Positions 49,494 to 59,418 of a stretch of DNA of 64,000 nt are shown one piece after another. The stretch lies in the NCBI GenBank assembly GCA_023382655.1, contig JAHDWK010000028.1:1-64000 (forward strand), written 5' to 3'. This stretch comes from Anaerolineae bacterium. GTDB lineage: Bacteria; Chloroflexota; Anaerolineae; Promineifilales; Promineifilaceae. Position 1 is the stretch's first letter, and each line of letters opens with the position of its first letter. A program made the position numbers and the translations under genes. The notes under the pieces were generated by a model that saw only the letters and a list, made by a program, of their open reading frames with translations, was not told the origin of the DNA and made no database searches.

Positions 49494-50660
49494 ATGTCCC
49501 CACACCTCCCCACCTACAAAACACTGTCCGAACACCAAAGGGTATATGACCTGATATGGTCGCAAATGCCCCACATGCAAAAGCGTACCTCCTCCACGTG
49601 GTGGTATTTCATCCTGTTTCCCCAAGACGCGGAAGGGTATGGCCCCCGCCAGATGATGTTTTCTATTGCTACGGCCGTAAGCAAGCAACCTATACACATC
49701 AGTGACCTGGAACTGCCAGGGCTAGACCTGCGCCGCGAAGTGAAAGACGGGGTGGACCGTTTTCCGGCGGCAGCAGTGGGTTGGTATTACGACGGCCGTA
49801 CCCTGCACGAAAATATCCTCCACACCACGGCCGTCACCCACCTCTCCCAACCTGACCGCACCATCTCCTGCTGGGATGATGAGCCAAACGGTCATCGCCA
49901 GGGGTATGAGATTTGCGCCTCCGCGGCCCGGCCGTTGGCTCTGGAAGCGCACATTGAGGGGGGGAACGGCCGTGCCCACTTCACCGCCTGGGGCGACCTC
50001 AACTGCCTGGACAATGCCCCCCACGAATCCATCAACATCAATACACCTATTGCCGGGACGCACTTTATCGCCTGGCGGCGGATGCGCTTTGAAGGGGAGT
50101 TTGACCTGCCGGGCACAGGTCGGGAAACACTGGCAGGGTATGGTTATTTCCAGCGCGTCTGTTTGAATGTACCCACCTTCCCCTGGAAATGGATTTGGGC
50201 GCTCTTCCCCGACGGCTCCATGTTTTCCTCTTATGTGCCCTATGTGGGTCTGAACCTGTGGCGCCAGGGCTATCGTTTTTACAATAGCAACCGGAAAGAG
50301 CAGGCCGCCATCGCCATCGCCGGCAAATCTTTTTGGGATTGGCCGGACGCCTCGGAACGCATCTGGCTGGCACAGCACACGCGCGTCACCCCTGTGTTGG
50401 GTCGGGACGAACACCCCCATTTTGAAGTCAGCGCCGGGAATAAGCAGGGGGATTTTGTGCAGTTCACGGCCGTGCCCTACGCCCGCACCGGTTTTTTCCT
50501 GGAGCGCCCCCTCTGGCGCTGGCGCAGCCATTGGAACTACAACGAGTACCTCTTCCGCATGGAAAACTTACAGGGACAAATGCAAGGCCGTCCTATCAAT
50601 GGGGAAAGCATGGGGCAGGGGTTTGGTAATCTGGAATACACCTGGGGGCTGGGGCTGTAA
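49494..50660 (+). CDS. Unknown protein, possibly CrtC/AttH-like lipocalin fold
   Basis: 388 residues, rich in Trp and Tyr (TSSTWWYFILFPQDAEGYG, ISCWDDEPNGHRQGYEI, FTAWGDLNCLDNAPHESINI). Two-lobed beta-rich composition with repeated W-x-W motifs is reminiscent of the hydroxyneurosporene synthase/AttH lipocalin-like family, but I cannot place it with confidence. No signal peptide. Start at ATG 49494, right after a tandem repeat; no ribosome site is apparent, so MQKRTSSTWW at 49578 is possible. Confidence 0.55.
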   Translation: MSPHLPTYKTLSEHQRVYDLIWSQMPHMQKRTSSTWWYFILFPQDAEGYGPRQMMFSIATAVSKQPIHISDLELPGLDLRREVKDGVDRFPAAAVGWYYDGRTLHENILHTTAVTHLSQPDRTISCWDDEPNGHRQGYEICASAARPLALEAHIEGGNGRAHFTAWGDLNCLDNAPHESININTPIAGTHFIAWRRMRFEGEFDLPGTGRETLAGYGYFQRVCLNVPTFPWKWIWALFPDGSMFSSYVPYVGLNLWRQGYRFYNSNRKEQAAIAIAGKSFWDWPDASERIWLAQHTRVTPVLGRDEHPHFEVSAGNKQGDFVQFTAVPYARTGFFLERPLWRWRSHWNYNEYLFRMENLQGQMQGRPINGESMGQGFGNLEYTWGLGL

Positions 50661-50769
50661 CGCGGTGAGCCAATGACGCAGTGAGGGAAGTACGGCCGTG
50701 CCCCAACCAGAGGCACTGCCAGTTGCCGGGCGCCCCCCAACACCCACTCCACATCCTGGCCCAGGCCGT

Positions 50770-50798
50770 TTTACAATTCGGGGGACTTGACATATAAT
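50770..50798 (+). promoter_or_regulatory. Promoter of the EAD/nSTAND operon
   Basis: TTTACA (50770-50775), 17-base spacer, consensus TATAAT (50793-50798), 46 bases before the start codon at 50844. Confidence 0.75.
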
Positions 50799-50843
50799 TT
50801 TGCCAGCTTTAGCCGTATTGTTGTCATTCACTAAGAGAGTTGC

Positions 50844-52172
50844 ATGACTGACCAGGTTTCGCCCCTTGTTGACGGAGAACAACCCGTTGATACCAACAAA
50901 CTGTTGCAGTCACTCATTGAACTGTTCAGCGAACAGGAATTGCGCGATCTCTGTTTTGAACTGCGCCTGGATTACGAAAACCTGGAAGGAAGCGCCAAAA
51001 AAGATAAAGCGCGTGAGTTAATCAATTACTTTTTTCGTCGCCGTCGCCTCAATGTTTTAATCACCGTTTTTCGGGAGCATCGCCCGCACATTACTCTGGA
51101 GGAGCTTCTCCTGAAGGAGGGCGAGATAGACCTCTCCTCTACCATCATCGGGCTACCCACAACCCTGCCTTCTTCGCCAAAAGACCAATCCAACACCATG
51201 CTGGTGAGCAAAAGTTTTGTCACCCTGCTGCGTCTGCTCACCCGGCCCGATATGCGTGCGGCCGTTGTTGCCTTCCAGACGGATTTCCAGGCGGCCTCCA
51301 GCCAGATTGACCAGATGAATGATTTTAAACTGGCGCATGACCTCTTTCAGGAGCTAGAAAACCGGTACTTCCTCATCCAGAATGACGAGCGCCGCCTGCC
51401 CGCCGATGATATGGCCTGGGATAGTATTGCCATCAACGAGCCGGAATTGCAGGGCAAAATTAGCGATCTGCGCATGGTCACGCAGCGCCCCACTTTTGCC
51501 ACTGACGAAGCTCGTTGGATGACGCAACTGGATAAAGTTAGCGAAAGTATTCGCGTTGGCGTGGAACAGTTTGATCTGGATGAACTCAAACGTGGTACCA
51601 ACCTGCTGTATCGTGTACTCAACCGCACCCCCTCCCGTATAAACGCGCAACTGGTCTCCACCGCTACGGCGCTGCGCCTGGATGCACTGGAACAGGCCAT
51701 GCAAACCATCAACATTAATCTGTCTGCCAGTGACCTGGGGCTGGAAAGTGTGGTGGAAGAGATTGCCAATGGCGTGGCGGCGCTGGGTGGGCTGGATGAA
51801 CGGTTGACGGTGTTGGTGAAAGAACATAATGCCTGGCAGGAAATTGATGATGAATTGCGCCGGGTGGAAGCCAGCCTGAACCAGAGCGTAGATGAACTGG
51901 ACGATGCCTGGTTTGATCTGGAGCCGATGGCCCGTGATTTGACGGCGGGGCAAAGTGCAGATTGGGCAACGGAGCTGAATGATGTGGTAGATAAGTTGGA
52001 TGAGGCGCTGCGTGAAAAGGTGGTGGTGACGGTGCGGCGTTTGTTCCGCCGTTTCCAGAGCCAGATTCGGCGCCGTTTCCGGCAGGTGGATTTAGAGTTG
52101 TTAACATTGTGTCAGGATTTGCAGCGCGTAGGCGAATCGCTGGATTTGTTGTTGAGGCAGTTTGAAAAATGA
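50844..52172 (+). CDS. Effector-associated-domain protein with helical C-terminal part
   Basis: 442 residues. Residues ~18-85 (LLQSLIELFSEQELRDLCFE, LRLDYENLEG, ARELINYFFRRRRLNVLITV) match the pattern of death-like effector-associated domains (EAD), which join receptors and effectors in bacterial conflict systems. The remainder (~115-440) is helical with coiled-coil stretches (LDELKRGTNLLYRVLNRTPS, EIDDELRRVEASLNQSVDEL) and no enzyme motif. Ends in an ATGA overlap with the nSTAND gene. Likely adaptor of the operon. Confidence 0.75.
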   Translation: MTDQVSPLVDGEQPVDTNKLLQSLIELFSEQELRDLCFELRLDYENLEGSAKKDKARELINYFFRRRRLNVLITVFREHRPHITLEELLLKEGEIDLSSTIIGLPTTLPSSPKDQSNTMLVSKSFVTLLRLLTRPDMRAAVVAFQTDFQAASSQIDQMNDFKLAHDLFQELENRYFLIQNDERRLPADDMAWDSIAINEPELQGKISDLRMVTQRPTFATDEARWMTQLDKVSESIRVGVEQFDLDELKRGTNLLYRVLNRTPSRINAQLVSTATALRLDALEQAMQTININLSASDLGLESVVEEIANGVAALGGLDERLTVLVKEHNAWQEIDDELRRVEASLNQSVDELDDAWFDLEPMARDLTAGQSADWATELNDVVDKLDEALREKVVVTVRRLFRRFQSQIRRRFRQVDLELLTLCQDLQRVGESLDLLLRQFEK

Positions 52173-55100
52173 GCGACATCCAAGACCTTTCCTTTTCGGA
52201 AGATGAAATTATCCCTTTCATGTCCTTTGTTTCGTTCCGAGACACGCACCGGGATTTGCTGAAACGCCGCCGTGAAGACAAGAAGGAGCATGGGGAGGAA
52301 ACGGCGGCATTCTGGACGGCCGTAGACGAATTCCTGCAACGTGGCCGCGCCGCCGGCGCTTTCCTGGACGAAGACAGCGACCGGGAAGCGGCCCAAAATC
52401 TGCTGGATTATTGGGAGACGCAGTTATTCCATGCTGGCCGAAACATCCCCGACATGATTCTGGCCGAATTCAACCCCAACCTCCAACCGGAAATCCCCGA
52501 TGACCGCTGCCCCTACGTCGGTCTGAACGCTTTTGACAGCAACAACCAGCACCAGTTTTACGGCCGTGACCAGCTCATTGGCGAACTGCTTAATCAAGTC
52601 CTCGTCAGCCGCCTCGTTACCGCCATTGGCCCGTCCGGCAGCGGCAAATCTTCCGTTGTCCTGGCCGGGCTGCTGCCCCGCCTGAAGGCCGGGGAACTGC
52701 CCGGTAGTGCCCTGTGGAACTACTTTCCCGTCATCGTGCCCGGCTCCGCCCCCCTCACCGCCCTGGCTCGCCTGCTCCAGCCTGAGAATGTGGAACCGGC
52801 CCTGTGGATCTTTGAAACCACCGAAACGCTACGTGAAAACACAGATTACCTGACGACATTAGTTGAAAACCATAGCCAGGAAGCCTCCGTCCTGGTCATT
52901 GACCAGTTTGAAGAAGCCTTTACTCTCTGCCATGACGAAGAAGAGCGCAATGCCTTTCTGGAAAACCTGCTCAATCTGGTGCGCGGCCGTAACGCCCGCC
53001 ATATAGTCATCCTCACCATGCGCGTGGACTATGAAAGTTATCTTACCAAAGTCCCCTTGTTCCATTCATTAGTCGAGCAGGGGCAGGTGCGCGTCAGCGC
53101 CATGAACACGGCCGAGCTCCATGATGCCATTGAGCAACCGGCGACGGCCGTGGGCCTGAAATTTGAAGAAGGGCTGGTAGACGCCGTCGTCCGCGAAATT
53201 GTGGGTGAACCGGCAGCGCTGCCGCTGCTGCAATTTGCCCTGCTGCAATTGTGGGATAACCGGGAACGTAACCGCGTCACCTGGGAAACGTATCGCCGGT
53301 TGGGTGGTGTGATGCAAGTGTTGGCGCACACCGCCAACACCATGTATGACAATCTGCTGCCCGAAGACCAGGTCACAGCCCGGCGCATTTTGCTGCGCCT
53401 GGTACGTCCCAGCGAAGGGTTGGAATTTACCCGCCGCCGTGTACCGTTGCGCCAGCTTTACCAGACCGGTGAAGCCCATGACCGGGTAGACCGGGTCCTA
53501 GACAAATTGATACAGTCGCGGCTGGTGCGCAACACCAAAGGACACACCGAGGAGGATGACCAGATCGAGGTAGCGCATGAAGCATTGGTGCGCAACTGGC
53601 CCCGTCTGGTGGATTGGCTCGACGAAGAGCGCATTCGCCTGCGCCACCGCCTGCGCCTGACAGACCAGGCCGAACAGTGGGATGCCCTGAATAAGGATGA
53701 GGGGGCGCTGTTGCGTGGGGCGCTGCTGCAAGAAGCGCTGCAATATGATGATCTCAGCCCATTAGAGACCGACTTTGTCAAAGCCAGCCAAGCTACCTTG
53801 CAACGGGAAGAAGAAGAAAAAGAGGCTGTCCGTCGTCGTGAACTGGAACAGGCGCGGGCGTTAGCGGCCGAACAAGGCCGTCTGGCCCGCGAACAAAAAC
53901 AACTGGCCGAAGAGCAGCGGTTACGAGCTGAGGCGCAAGCTGTGGCGGCTCAGCGCGCTCGCAATTTCACCGTGGCCCTGGTCGCCATCCTGATTTTGGT
54001 CATTATCGGGGCGGCGGCTATTGTCCGTTCGGTGCAGGCCAACGCCGCCGCCGAAGAGAGTGCCCGTATTGCCGCGGAGAACGAGGCGTCAGCCACCCAA
54101 TCCGCGCTGGAAGCGCAAATTATCGCCATTACGGCCGAGGCTGTGGCTATTGCCGGTACGGCGCAATCGGAGGAGGCTTCTATCAGCAATGCCACCGCCA
54201 CCGGCGAGGCGGTCATGCAGCAGACGGTGGCCGCAGAACGGGCCGTGGAGCAAAATCGGGGTACCAGCACGGCCGTAGCTGCTACGGCCACCGCTGGCTT
54301 CGAGATTGCCGTAGCCACCGCCACCCAGGCCGCCCGCGGCACCGCCACCAGCACCAGTAGCAGCAGCAACGCGCAACCCACCAGCACTCCCGACGCAGCC
54401 GCGTTGGCCCTGGAGGCGCAGCTTAAAGCATTTGTGCGCGAAGAAGACAATATGCCTATGCTTTACATCACCGGCGGCCCATTCCTGGTGGGCGCCAGCG
54501 GCGACCAGACTAACCTGGATGAACAGCCGCCGCATGAGGTTGTCGTGCCCAGTTTTTATCTGGATCGGTTTGAAGTGAGCGTGCAGCAATATGCCGATTT
54601 TCTGAATCGGCAGAGCGGCAACCGGGGTATGTGCAGCGGTTTTGATTGCGTTAAAACATTTGTAGACACACAATGGGCCAATTTACTGAACAACTTTGGC
54701 GTTTTTGAACCGCGTCCCGGTACGGCCAGTTTTCCCATCACCTGGGTAAGCTGGTATGGCGCGGATGCATACTGCCGCGCTATGGGGCGGCGGCTACCCA
54801 CGGAAGCAGAATGGGAATATGCGGCCAAGGGGCTAGACGGCCGTCTTTATCCCTGGGGTAACGAACCACCTGTGCCCAATGAAACGGCCGTCTTTGGCAA
54901 CCAACTACGTAACTTTACGACGGTCTTCAGGCCGGTAGACGCCCTGCCCCTGGGCGTCAGCCCCTTCGGCGTCTTTGGCATGGCTGGCGGCGCTGCTGAG
55001 TGGGTGGCCGATTGGTATCAGGCGGATTATTATCTGGCGCAGTCCACTTCCCATCTGCCAAATGAGAACAACGTCTCTGGCGAACGCTCCCTGCGCGGTG

Positions 55101-55231
55101 GTTCCTGGCTGGACCCCAGCAGTGAACTGCGCGTCAGCAATCGCGGCCATTTGCCGCCGGCGGTGCAGACGGTAAACAACCCTGCTTATGCTGGCGTCGG
55201 CTTCCGCTGCGCCCAAGACGCCAATAATTAA
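52169..55231 (+). CDS. nSTAND NTPase, membrane helix, FGE-like C-terminal domain
   Basis: 1020 residues. N-terminal ~110 residues form a helical domain shared with the next gene (FRDTHRDLLKRRRED, AQNLLDYWETQLFH, CPYVGLNAF). Then a STAND-type NTPase: Walker A GPSGSGKSS (~152), Walker B VLVIDQFEEAF (~240), a winged-helix region ending IEVAHEALVRNWPRLVDWL. A membrane helix FTVALVAILILVIIGAAAIV (~593-612) lies between coiled coils. Residues ~760-1018 are a formylglycine-generating-enzyme/sulfatase-modifying domain (MLYITGGPFLVGA, RRLPTEAEWEYAAKG, GGAAEWVADWY, RSLRGGSW, GFRCAQ). The GGNVWEW motif of true FGEs is changed, so a binding rather than catalytic role is likely. Transcribed with genes on both sides. 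Confidence 0.88.
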   Translation: MSDIQDLSFSEDEIIPFMSFVSFRDTHRDLLKRRREDKKEHGEETAAFWTAVDEFLQRGRAAGAFLDEDSDREAAQNLLDYWETQLFHAGRNIPDMILAEFNPNLQPEIPDDRCPYVGLNAFDSNNQHQFYGRDQLIGELLNQVLVSRLVTAIGPSGSGKSSVVLAGLLPRLKAGELPGSALWNYFPVIVPGSAPLTALARLLQPENVEPALWIFETTETLRENTDYLTTLVENHSQEASVLVIDQFEEAFTLCHDEEERNAFLENLLNLVRGRNARHIVILTMRVDYESYLTKVPLFHSLVEQGQVRVSAMNTAELHDAIEQPATAVGLKFEEGLVDAVVREIVGEPAALPLLQFALLQLWDNRERNRVTWETYRRLGGVMQVLAHTANTMYDNLLPEDQVTARRILLRLVRPSEGLEFTRRRVPLRQLYQTGEAHDRVDRVLDKLIQSRLVRNTKGHTEEDDQIEVAHEALVRNWPRLVDWLDEERIRLRHRLRLTDQAEQWDALNKDEGALLRGALLQEALQYDDLSPLETDFVKASQATLQREEEEKEAVRRRELEQARALAAEQGRLAREQKQLAEEQRLRAEAQAVAAQRARNFTVALVAILILVIIGAAAIVRSVQANAAAEESARIAAENEASATQSALEAQIIAITAEAVAIAGTAQSEEASISNATATGEAVMQQTVAAERAVEQNRGTSTAVAATATAGFEIAVATATQAARGTATSTSSSSNAQPTSTPDAAALALEAQLKAFVREEDNMPMLYITGGPFLVGASGDQTNLDEQPPHEVVVPSFYLDRFEVSVQQYADFLNRQSGNRGMCSGFDCVKTFVDTQWANLLNNFGVFEPRPGTASFPITWVSWYGADAYCRAMGRRLPTEAEWEYAAKGLDGRLYPWGNEPPVPNETAVFGNQLRNFTTVFRPVDALPLGVSPFGVFGMAGGAAEWVADWYQADYYLAQSTSHLPNENNVSGERSLRGGSWLDPSSELRVSNRGHLPPAVQTVNNPAYAGVGFRCAQDANN

Positions 55232-55244
55232 CTCCTCTTCGAGC

Positions 55245-55275
55245 CCTGACAGGTCTCCAAAGACCTGTCAGGGCT
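55245..55275 (+). repeat. Hairpin between the two nSTAND genes
   Basis: GCCCTGACAGGTCT and AGACCTGTCAGGGC; may reduce expression of the downstream gene or stabilise the upstream mRNA. Confidence 0.7.
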
Positions 55276-55293
55276 ATTTTCTAAGGACGTGTA

Positions 55294-58200
55294 GTGACCC
55301 AACCAGACCCCTTCGCCACCCTAAACGAACTGCGGACGGCGCATCGTGACCTGCTGCAAGAACGCCGCAATGAAAATGTGAACAATACCCTGCTGCTAGA
55401 GCAACTCAAGTTGTTCATTGAACGAGGACAGGTTGCCGGCGTTTACCTGCAAGGTGAAGACGAAAGGTGGGAAGCGCAAAATCTGCTGGATTTCTGGTCA
55501 AACGAGATTTACCACCTGACCCAGGAAGATATCGCCGCCACGCTGATGGAGTATGACCCGGCCCAGGCGCCCGAATTGGATGATGCCCTGTGCCCGTATA
55601 TTGGTTTGGATCCGTTTGACACGGCCGTGCACAACCTCTTCTTCGGCCGTGAGCCGCTCATCAAAAACATGGTGGAGCGCCTGGAAACCAACCGTTTCCT
55701 GGCCGTTTCTGGCCCTTCCGGCAGTGGCAAAACCTCCCTGGTACTGGCTGGGCTGTTGCCCGCTTTGCAGGCCGGTGGGCTGGCGGACAGCCAGGATTGG
55801 CTCTACTTGCCGCCACTCGTTCCTGGCTCTGACCCCGTGGCCAGCCTCATTCGTTTGCTGCGCACGGCCGACAACACCGGCGGTTGGGTGGCCGAAACAA
55901 CAAAAAAGTTATTGACCACACCAAGCACTCTGACCGATCTCATTAACCGGCGGGCACAGGGGCGGCGGACTGTCTTTATTGTGGATCAGTTTGAGGAAAT
56001 CTTTACCCTCTGCCAGGATCAGGCGCGGCGGCAGGCTTTTATGGATGCGCTGCTGTATCTGGCTCAATCACCTGAAAACAATCACATGCTTGTTCTCACC
56101 ATGCGCACCGACCTGGAAAGCAATCTGCTGCGTATGGCGGAATTTCAGACGGCATATGCCGGGGCGCAGTTGCGGGTGACAACCATGAACGCCACCGAGC
56201 TGCGCCAGGCCATCCAGCAGCCGGCCGAACTGGTGGGGTTAAAATTTGAGGATGGGTTGGTGGAGCAGTTGGTCAGTGATGTATTGGGCGAACCGGCGGC
56301 GTTGCCGCTGCTGCAATTTACCCTGCTCAAATTGTGGGAGAAACGAGATCGTAACCGGGTTACCTGGCAGGCCTATACCGAATTGGGCGGCGGGCGCGAT
56401 GCGCTGGCGAACAGCGCCGACCGCCTTTACAACAATTTGAACCCGGCCGAACAGCGCATTGCCCGGCGAATTTTGCTCAAAATGGTGCGCCCCACGCAGG
56501 GGCTGGATGTGGTGCGCAACCGGGTGCAGCGGCAGCAGTTGTACGAGCCAACGTTAGGCCCGGCGCGGGTGGATTATGTGGTCAACCACTTCGCCAGAGA
56601 GCGGCTGATTCGCCTGACGCCTGGTGACACCTCAGATACCGATCAACTTGAAATTGCCCATGAAGCGCTGGTGCGCAATTGGCCGCGTCTCATTGGCTGG
56701 CTGGAAGAAGATCGGGTGGCATTGCGCCATCGCTTGCGGCTGACGGAAATGGCGGAGCAATGGGATGTGTTGGGCCGAGATGAAAGCGCTTTGCTGCGGG
56801 GGCTGGTGCTGGAAGAAGCGCAGCAGTATGTAGATTTGAGCGAATTGGAAAAGGCGTTTGTAGCGGCCAGCGTCACGGCCGTGAAACAAGAAGAGATCGC
56901 CCGCGAGGAAGCGCGCCAACGCGAATTGGAGCAGACGCGCCAGTTTGCCCGGCGGCTGTCTGTGCTGGTGGTGGCGTTGGCCTTTGTCTTTTTAATTGCG
57001 CTGGGTTTTGCGGTGCTGGCGCGCCGCAATGCGCTAGAAGCGGAACAAAACGCCCAAATTGCCCAGAATAATGCGGCCACAGCCGTAGCCAATGAACAGG
57101 CGGCCCAGGATGCCCAATCTACGGCCGTCGCCAACGCCAACATCGCTGCCCAAAACCAGGCCACGGCGGAAGCCGCCCAATCTCTGGCCGAAGCTAACGC
57201 CGCCCTGGCGGCGACCGCTGAAGCCGAGGCCAACCAGCAACGCCAGATTGCCGAGGGTGAGCGGGACCTGGCTGAAATAAGCGCCCAGGCCGCCATGGAC
57301 GCCCGGGCCACTGCCGAAGCCAACGAAGAGTTGGCCCAGGCTAATTTCCGGCTGGCCGCGGCCCGTGAACTGGCCGCCGCCGCCATTTCTCAGTTAGGCA
57401 GTGATCCCCAGTTAGGGCTGTTGTTGGCTCTGGAAGCGGTGGAAACAACCCTGAGTGCGGGTGATCCGCCGCCGTCGGAAGCCGCCGACACCCTGTACCG
57501 GGCGGTACAGGCGTCGCAGTTGGTTTCCACGCTGGCGGGGCACACGGGGGCGGTGAATGATACGGCCGTCAGTCCGGACGGCCGTTGGGTGGCTACCGTT
57601 AGCGATGATACCACCGTCAAAATCTGGAATGCCCTCACCGGCCAGGAAGTGCATACCCTCAGCGGGCATCAATCCCCCATTACCAGCCTGGCCTTTTCTC
57701 CCAACAGCGCCCACCTGGCTACCGGCGGCGCCGGTGGTCAGGTGATTGTGTGGGACGTGTTGGCGGGTACACTGGTGCGGGCCATGCGTGGCGAGGATGA
57801 TGGTGGCGTGCGGGCCGTGGCTTTTCATCCGGATGGGGAGCGCGTGGCGGCGGGTTACCAGGCGGGTACGGCGCGAATGTGGGATTTTACCACCGGCCAA
57901 TCGCTGTTGCGCCAGTTTGAACATAATCGCCCGGTCAATGATGTATTGTTCCTCGGCGATGGTTCGCGGCTGGTGACGGGTGGCGAGGACGGCATTGTGG
58001 TGGTGCAAAATAGCAGCACCGGCGTTCCCATTTTTTCCTTCGTGGCTGAATTTGACAGCGAGGGGCTACCGGTGGCGGTGAATGATATTGCCGCCAGCGC
58101 CGACGGCCGTCTCATTGCCGCGGCGAAGGCGAACGGTATTGCCCGCATTTGGCAGGGGGAAGAATTACTGGCTACTCTTTCCGGCCATAATGGGCCGGTG

Positions 58201-59418
58201 ACGGCCGTGGCTTTTACCGAAGATGGGTTACGGCTGGCGACGGCGGGCGCAGATAGTTCGGCCAAAGTGTGGGATGTAGCCGCGGAGCGCGCCATTCTGA
58301 CGCTTTCCGGGCACAATGGGGCGCTGACGGCCGTTTCCTTTTACCCCGATGGCGGCCGGTTGGTGACAGCAGGTACCGATGGTACCGCCCGCATCTGGAA
58401 TGCGGAAACCGGGCTGGAGCCGTTGGTGCTCACTGAGCATCGCGGTGGGGTGAATAGTGTGCGTTTTAATGCGGCGGGCACGGCCGTGACCACTGCCAGC
58501 AACGACCAGACCGCCCGTGTGTGGGATAGCGCCAATGGTGAAGTGTGGCTAACGCTGACGGCGTTTACCAATGCCGTGAACGTGGCCGAATTCCATCCCA
58601 CGCAACCGATTGTGGCCACTGCTGCGCAGGATACGGTGGTGCGCCGGTTTGATTTGACCAGCGGTGAACAACTGTTGCCGCTGTATTTCCACCCGGACAT
58701 TGTCAATGATCTGGCTTATAGCTCGGACGGTATGCTGTTGGCTACGGCTGGGCAGGATGGCGTGGTGCGCATTTGGGATACCATCAGTGGTCAGGTGACG
58801 CAGGAATTGGCGCATCAAGCGCCGGTAGCTACGGTAACGTTTAATACTGACGGTTCACAATTGGTGGCTGCCAGTGGCGAGACGGCCGTGATTTGGGAGT
58901 TGGCTACAGGGGAAAGCGCGCCGCCTATTTCCGGGCATAATGGGCTTATTCACCATGCCGTTTTCAGCCCGGATGGGCGGCTGGCCACGGCGGGTGCGGA
59001 TGGTCTGGTGAAACTGTGGGATTTGCAAAGCGGCGAACTGGTGCGCACCTTTTCCGGGCACAGTGGGCCGGTATTGTGGGTGGCGTTTAACAGTGAGGGA
59101 TCACAGTTGGCGACGGCGAGCGTGGATAGAACGGCGCGGCTGTGGGATGTGACTACGGGTAATGTGCTGCGCACCATTTTAGGGCATACGTCGGCGGTAA
59201 CGGCCGTGGCCTTTAGCCCGGACGACACCGCCTTAGCCTCGGCCAGCCTGGACAGCACCACCCGCATCACCCCGCTGACCACGATTGATGTATTGATCAC
59301 CCAGGCATGGGGGCGGCTGGCCCGGCCGTTGTCCCCGGCGCAGTGTGCGCAGTATTTACATGGACAACCGTGTTTCACCATTGATATTAGCGGGCCGCCG
59401 CCAACGGCCGTGCCGTGA
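55294..59418 (+). CDS. nSTAND NTPase, membrane helix, WD40 propeller
   Basis: 1374 residues, GTG start at 55294 after AAGGAC. Same N-terminal helical domain as the previous gene (LRTAHRDLLQERRNE, AQNLLDFWSNEIYH, CPYIGLDPF), then Walker A GPSGSGKTS, Walker B VFIVDQFEEIF, and the end of the STAND core LEIAHEALVRNWPRLIGWL. Membrane helix LSVLVVALAFVFLIALGFAV (~550-570), an Ala/Gln/Glu-rich coiled coil (~575-690), and about 14 WD40 blades from ~740 (LAGHTGAVNDTAVSPDGRWV, FSGHSGPVLWVAF, LGHTSAVTAVAFSPDD). STAND proteins oligomerise when the sensor part binds a trigger. The paralogy with its neighbour implies duplication and sensor/effector swapping. Confidence 0.9.
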   Translation: MTQPDPFATLNELRTAHRDLLQERRNENVNNTLLLEQLKLFIERGQVAGVYLQGEDERWEAQNLLDFWSNEIYHLTQEDIAATLMEYDPAQAPELDDALCPYIGLDPFDTAVHNLFFGREPLIKNMVERLETNRFLAVSGPSGSGKTSLVLAGLLPALQAGGLADSQDWLYLPPLVPGSDPVASLIRLLRTADNTGGWVAETTKKLLTTPSTLTDLINRRAQGRRTVFIVDQFEEIFTLCQDQARRQAFMDALLYLAQSPENNHMLVLTMRTDLESNLLRMAEFQTAYAGAQLRVTTMNATELRQAIQQPAELVGLKFEDGLVEQLVSDVLGEPAALPLLQFTLLKLWEKRDRNRVTWQAYTELGGGRDALANSADRLYNNLNPAEQRIARRILLKMVRPTQGLDVVRNRVQRQQLYEPTLGPARVDYVVNHFARERLIRLTPGDTSDTDQLEIAHEALVRNWPRLIGWLEEDRVALRHRLRLTEMAEQWDVLGRDESALLRGLVLEEAQQYVDLSELEKAFVAASVTAVKQEEIAREEARQRELEQTRQFARRLSVLVVALAFVFLIALGFAVLARRNALEAEQNAQIAQNNAATAVANEQAAQDAQSTAVANANIAAQNQATAEAAQSLAEANAALAATAEAEANQQRQIAEGERDLAEISAQAAMDARATAEANEELAQANFRLAAARELAAAAISQLGSDPQLGLLLALEAVETTLSAGDPPPSEAADTLYRAVQASQLVSTLAGHTGAVNDTAVSPDGRWVATVSDDTTVKIWNALTGQEVHTLSGHQSPITSLAFSPNSAHLATGGAGGQVIVWDVLAGTLVRAMRGEDDGGVRAVAFHPDGERVAAGYQAGTARMWDFTTGQSLLRQFEHNRPVNDVLFLGDGSRLVTGGEDGIVVVQNSSTGVPIFSFVAEFDSEGLPVAVNDIAASADGRLIAAAKANGIARIWQGEELLATLSGHNGPVTAVAFTEDGLRLATAGADSSAKVWDVAAERAILTLSGHNGALTAVSFYPDGGRLVTAGTDGTARIWNAETGLEPLVLTEHRGGVNSVRFNAAGTAVTTASNDQTARVWDSANGEVWLTLTAFTNAVNVAEFHPTQPIVATAAQDTVVRRFDLTSGEQLLPLYFHPDIVNDLAYSSDGMLLATAGQDGVVRIWDTISGQVTQELAHQAPVATVTFNTDGSQLVAASGETAVIWELATGESAPPISGHNGLIHHAVFSPDGRLATAGADGLVKLWDLQSGELVRTFSGHSGPVLWVAFNSEGSQLATASVDRTARLWDVTTGNVLRTILGHTSAVTAVAFSPDDTALASASLDSTTRITPLTTIDVLITQAWGRLARPLSPAQCAQYLHGQPCFTIDISGPPPTAVP

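Noticed and set aside
50793..50798. TTGACA at 50786-50791 as the -35 box of the STAND operon
   Set aside because: It directly abuts TATAAT; pairing TTTACA (50770) with TATAAT (50793) gives the proper 17-base spacer.
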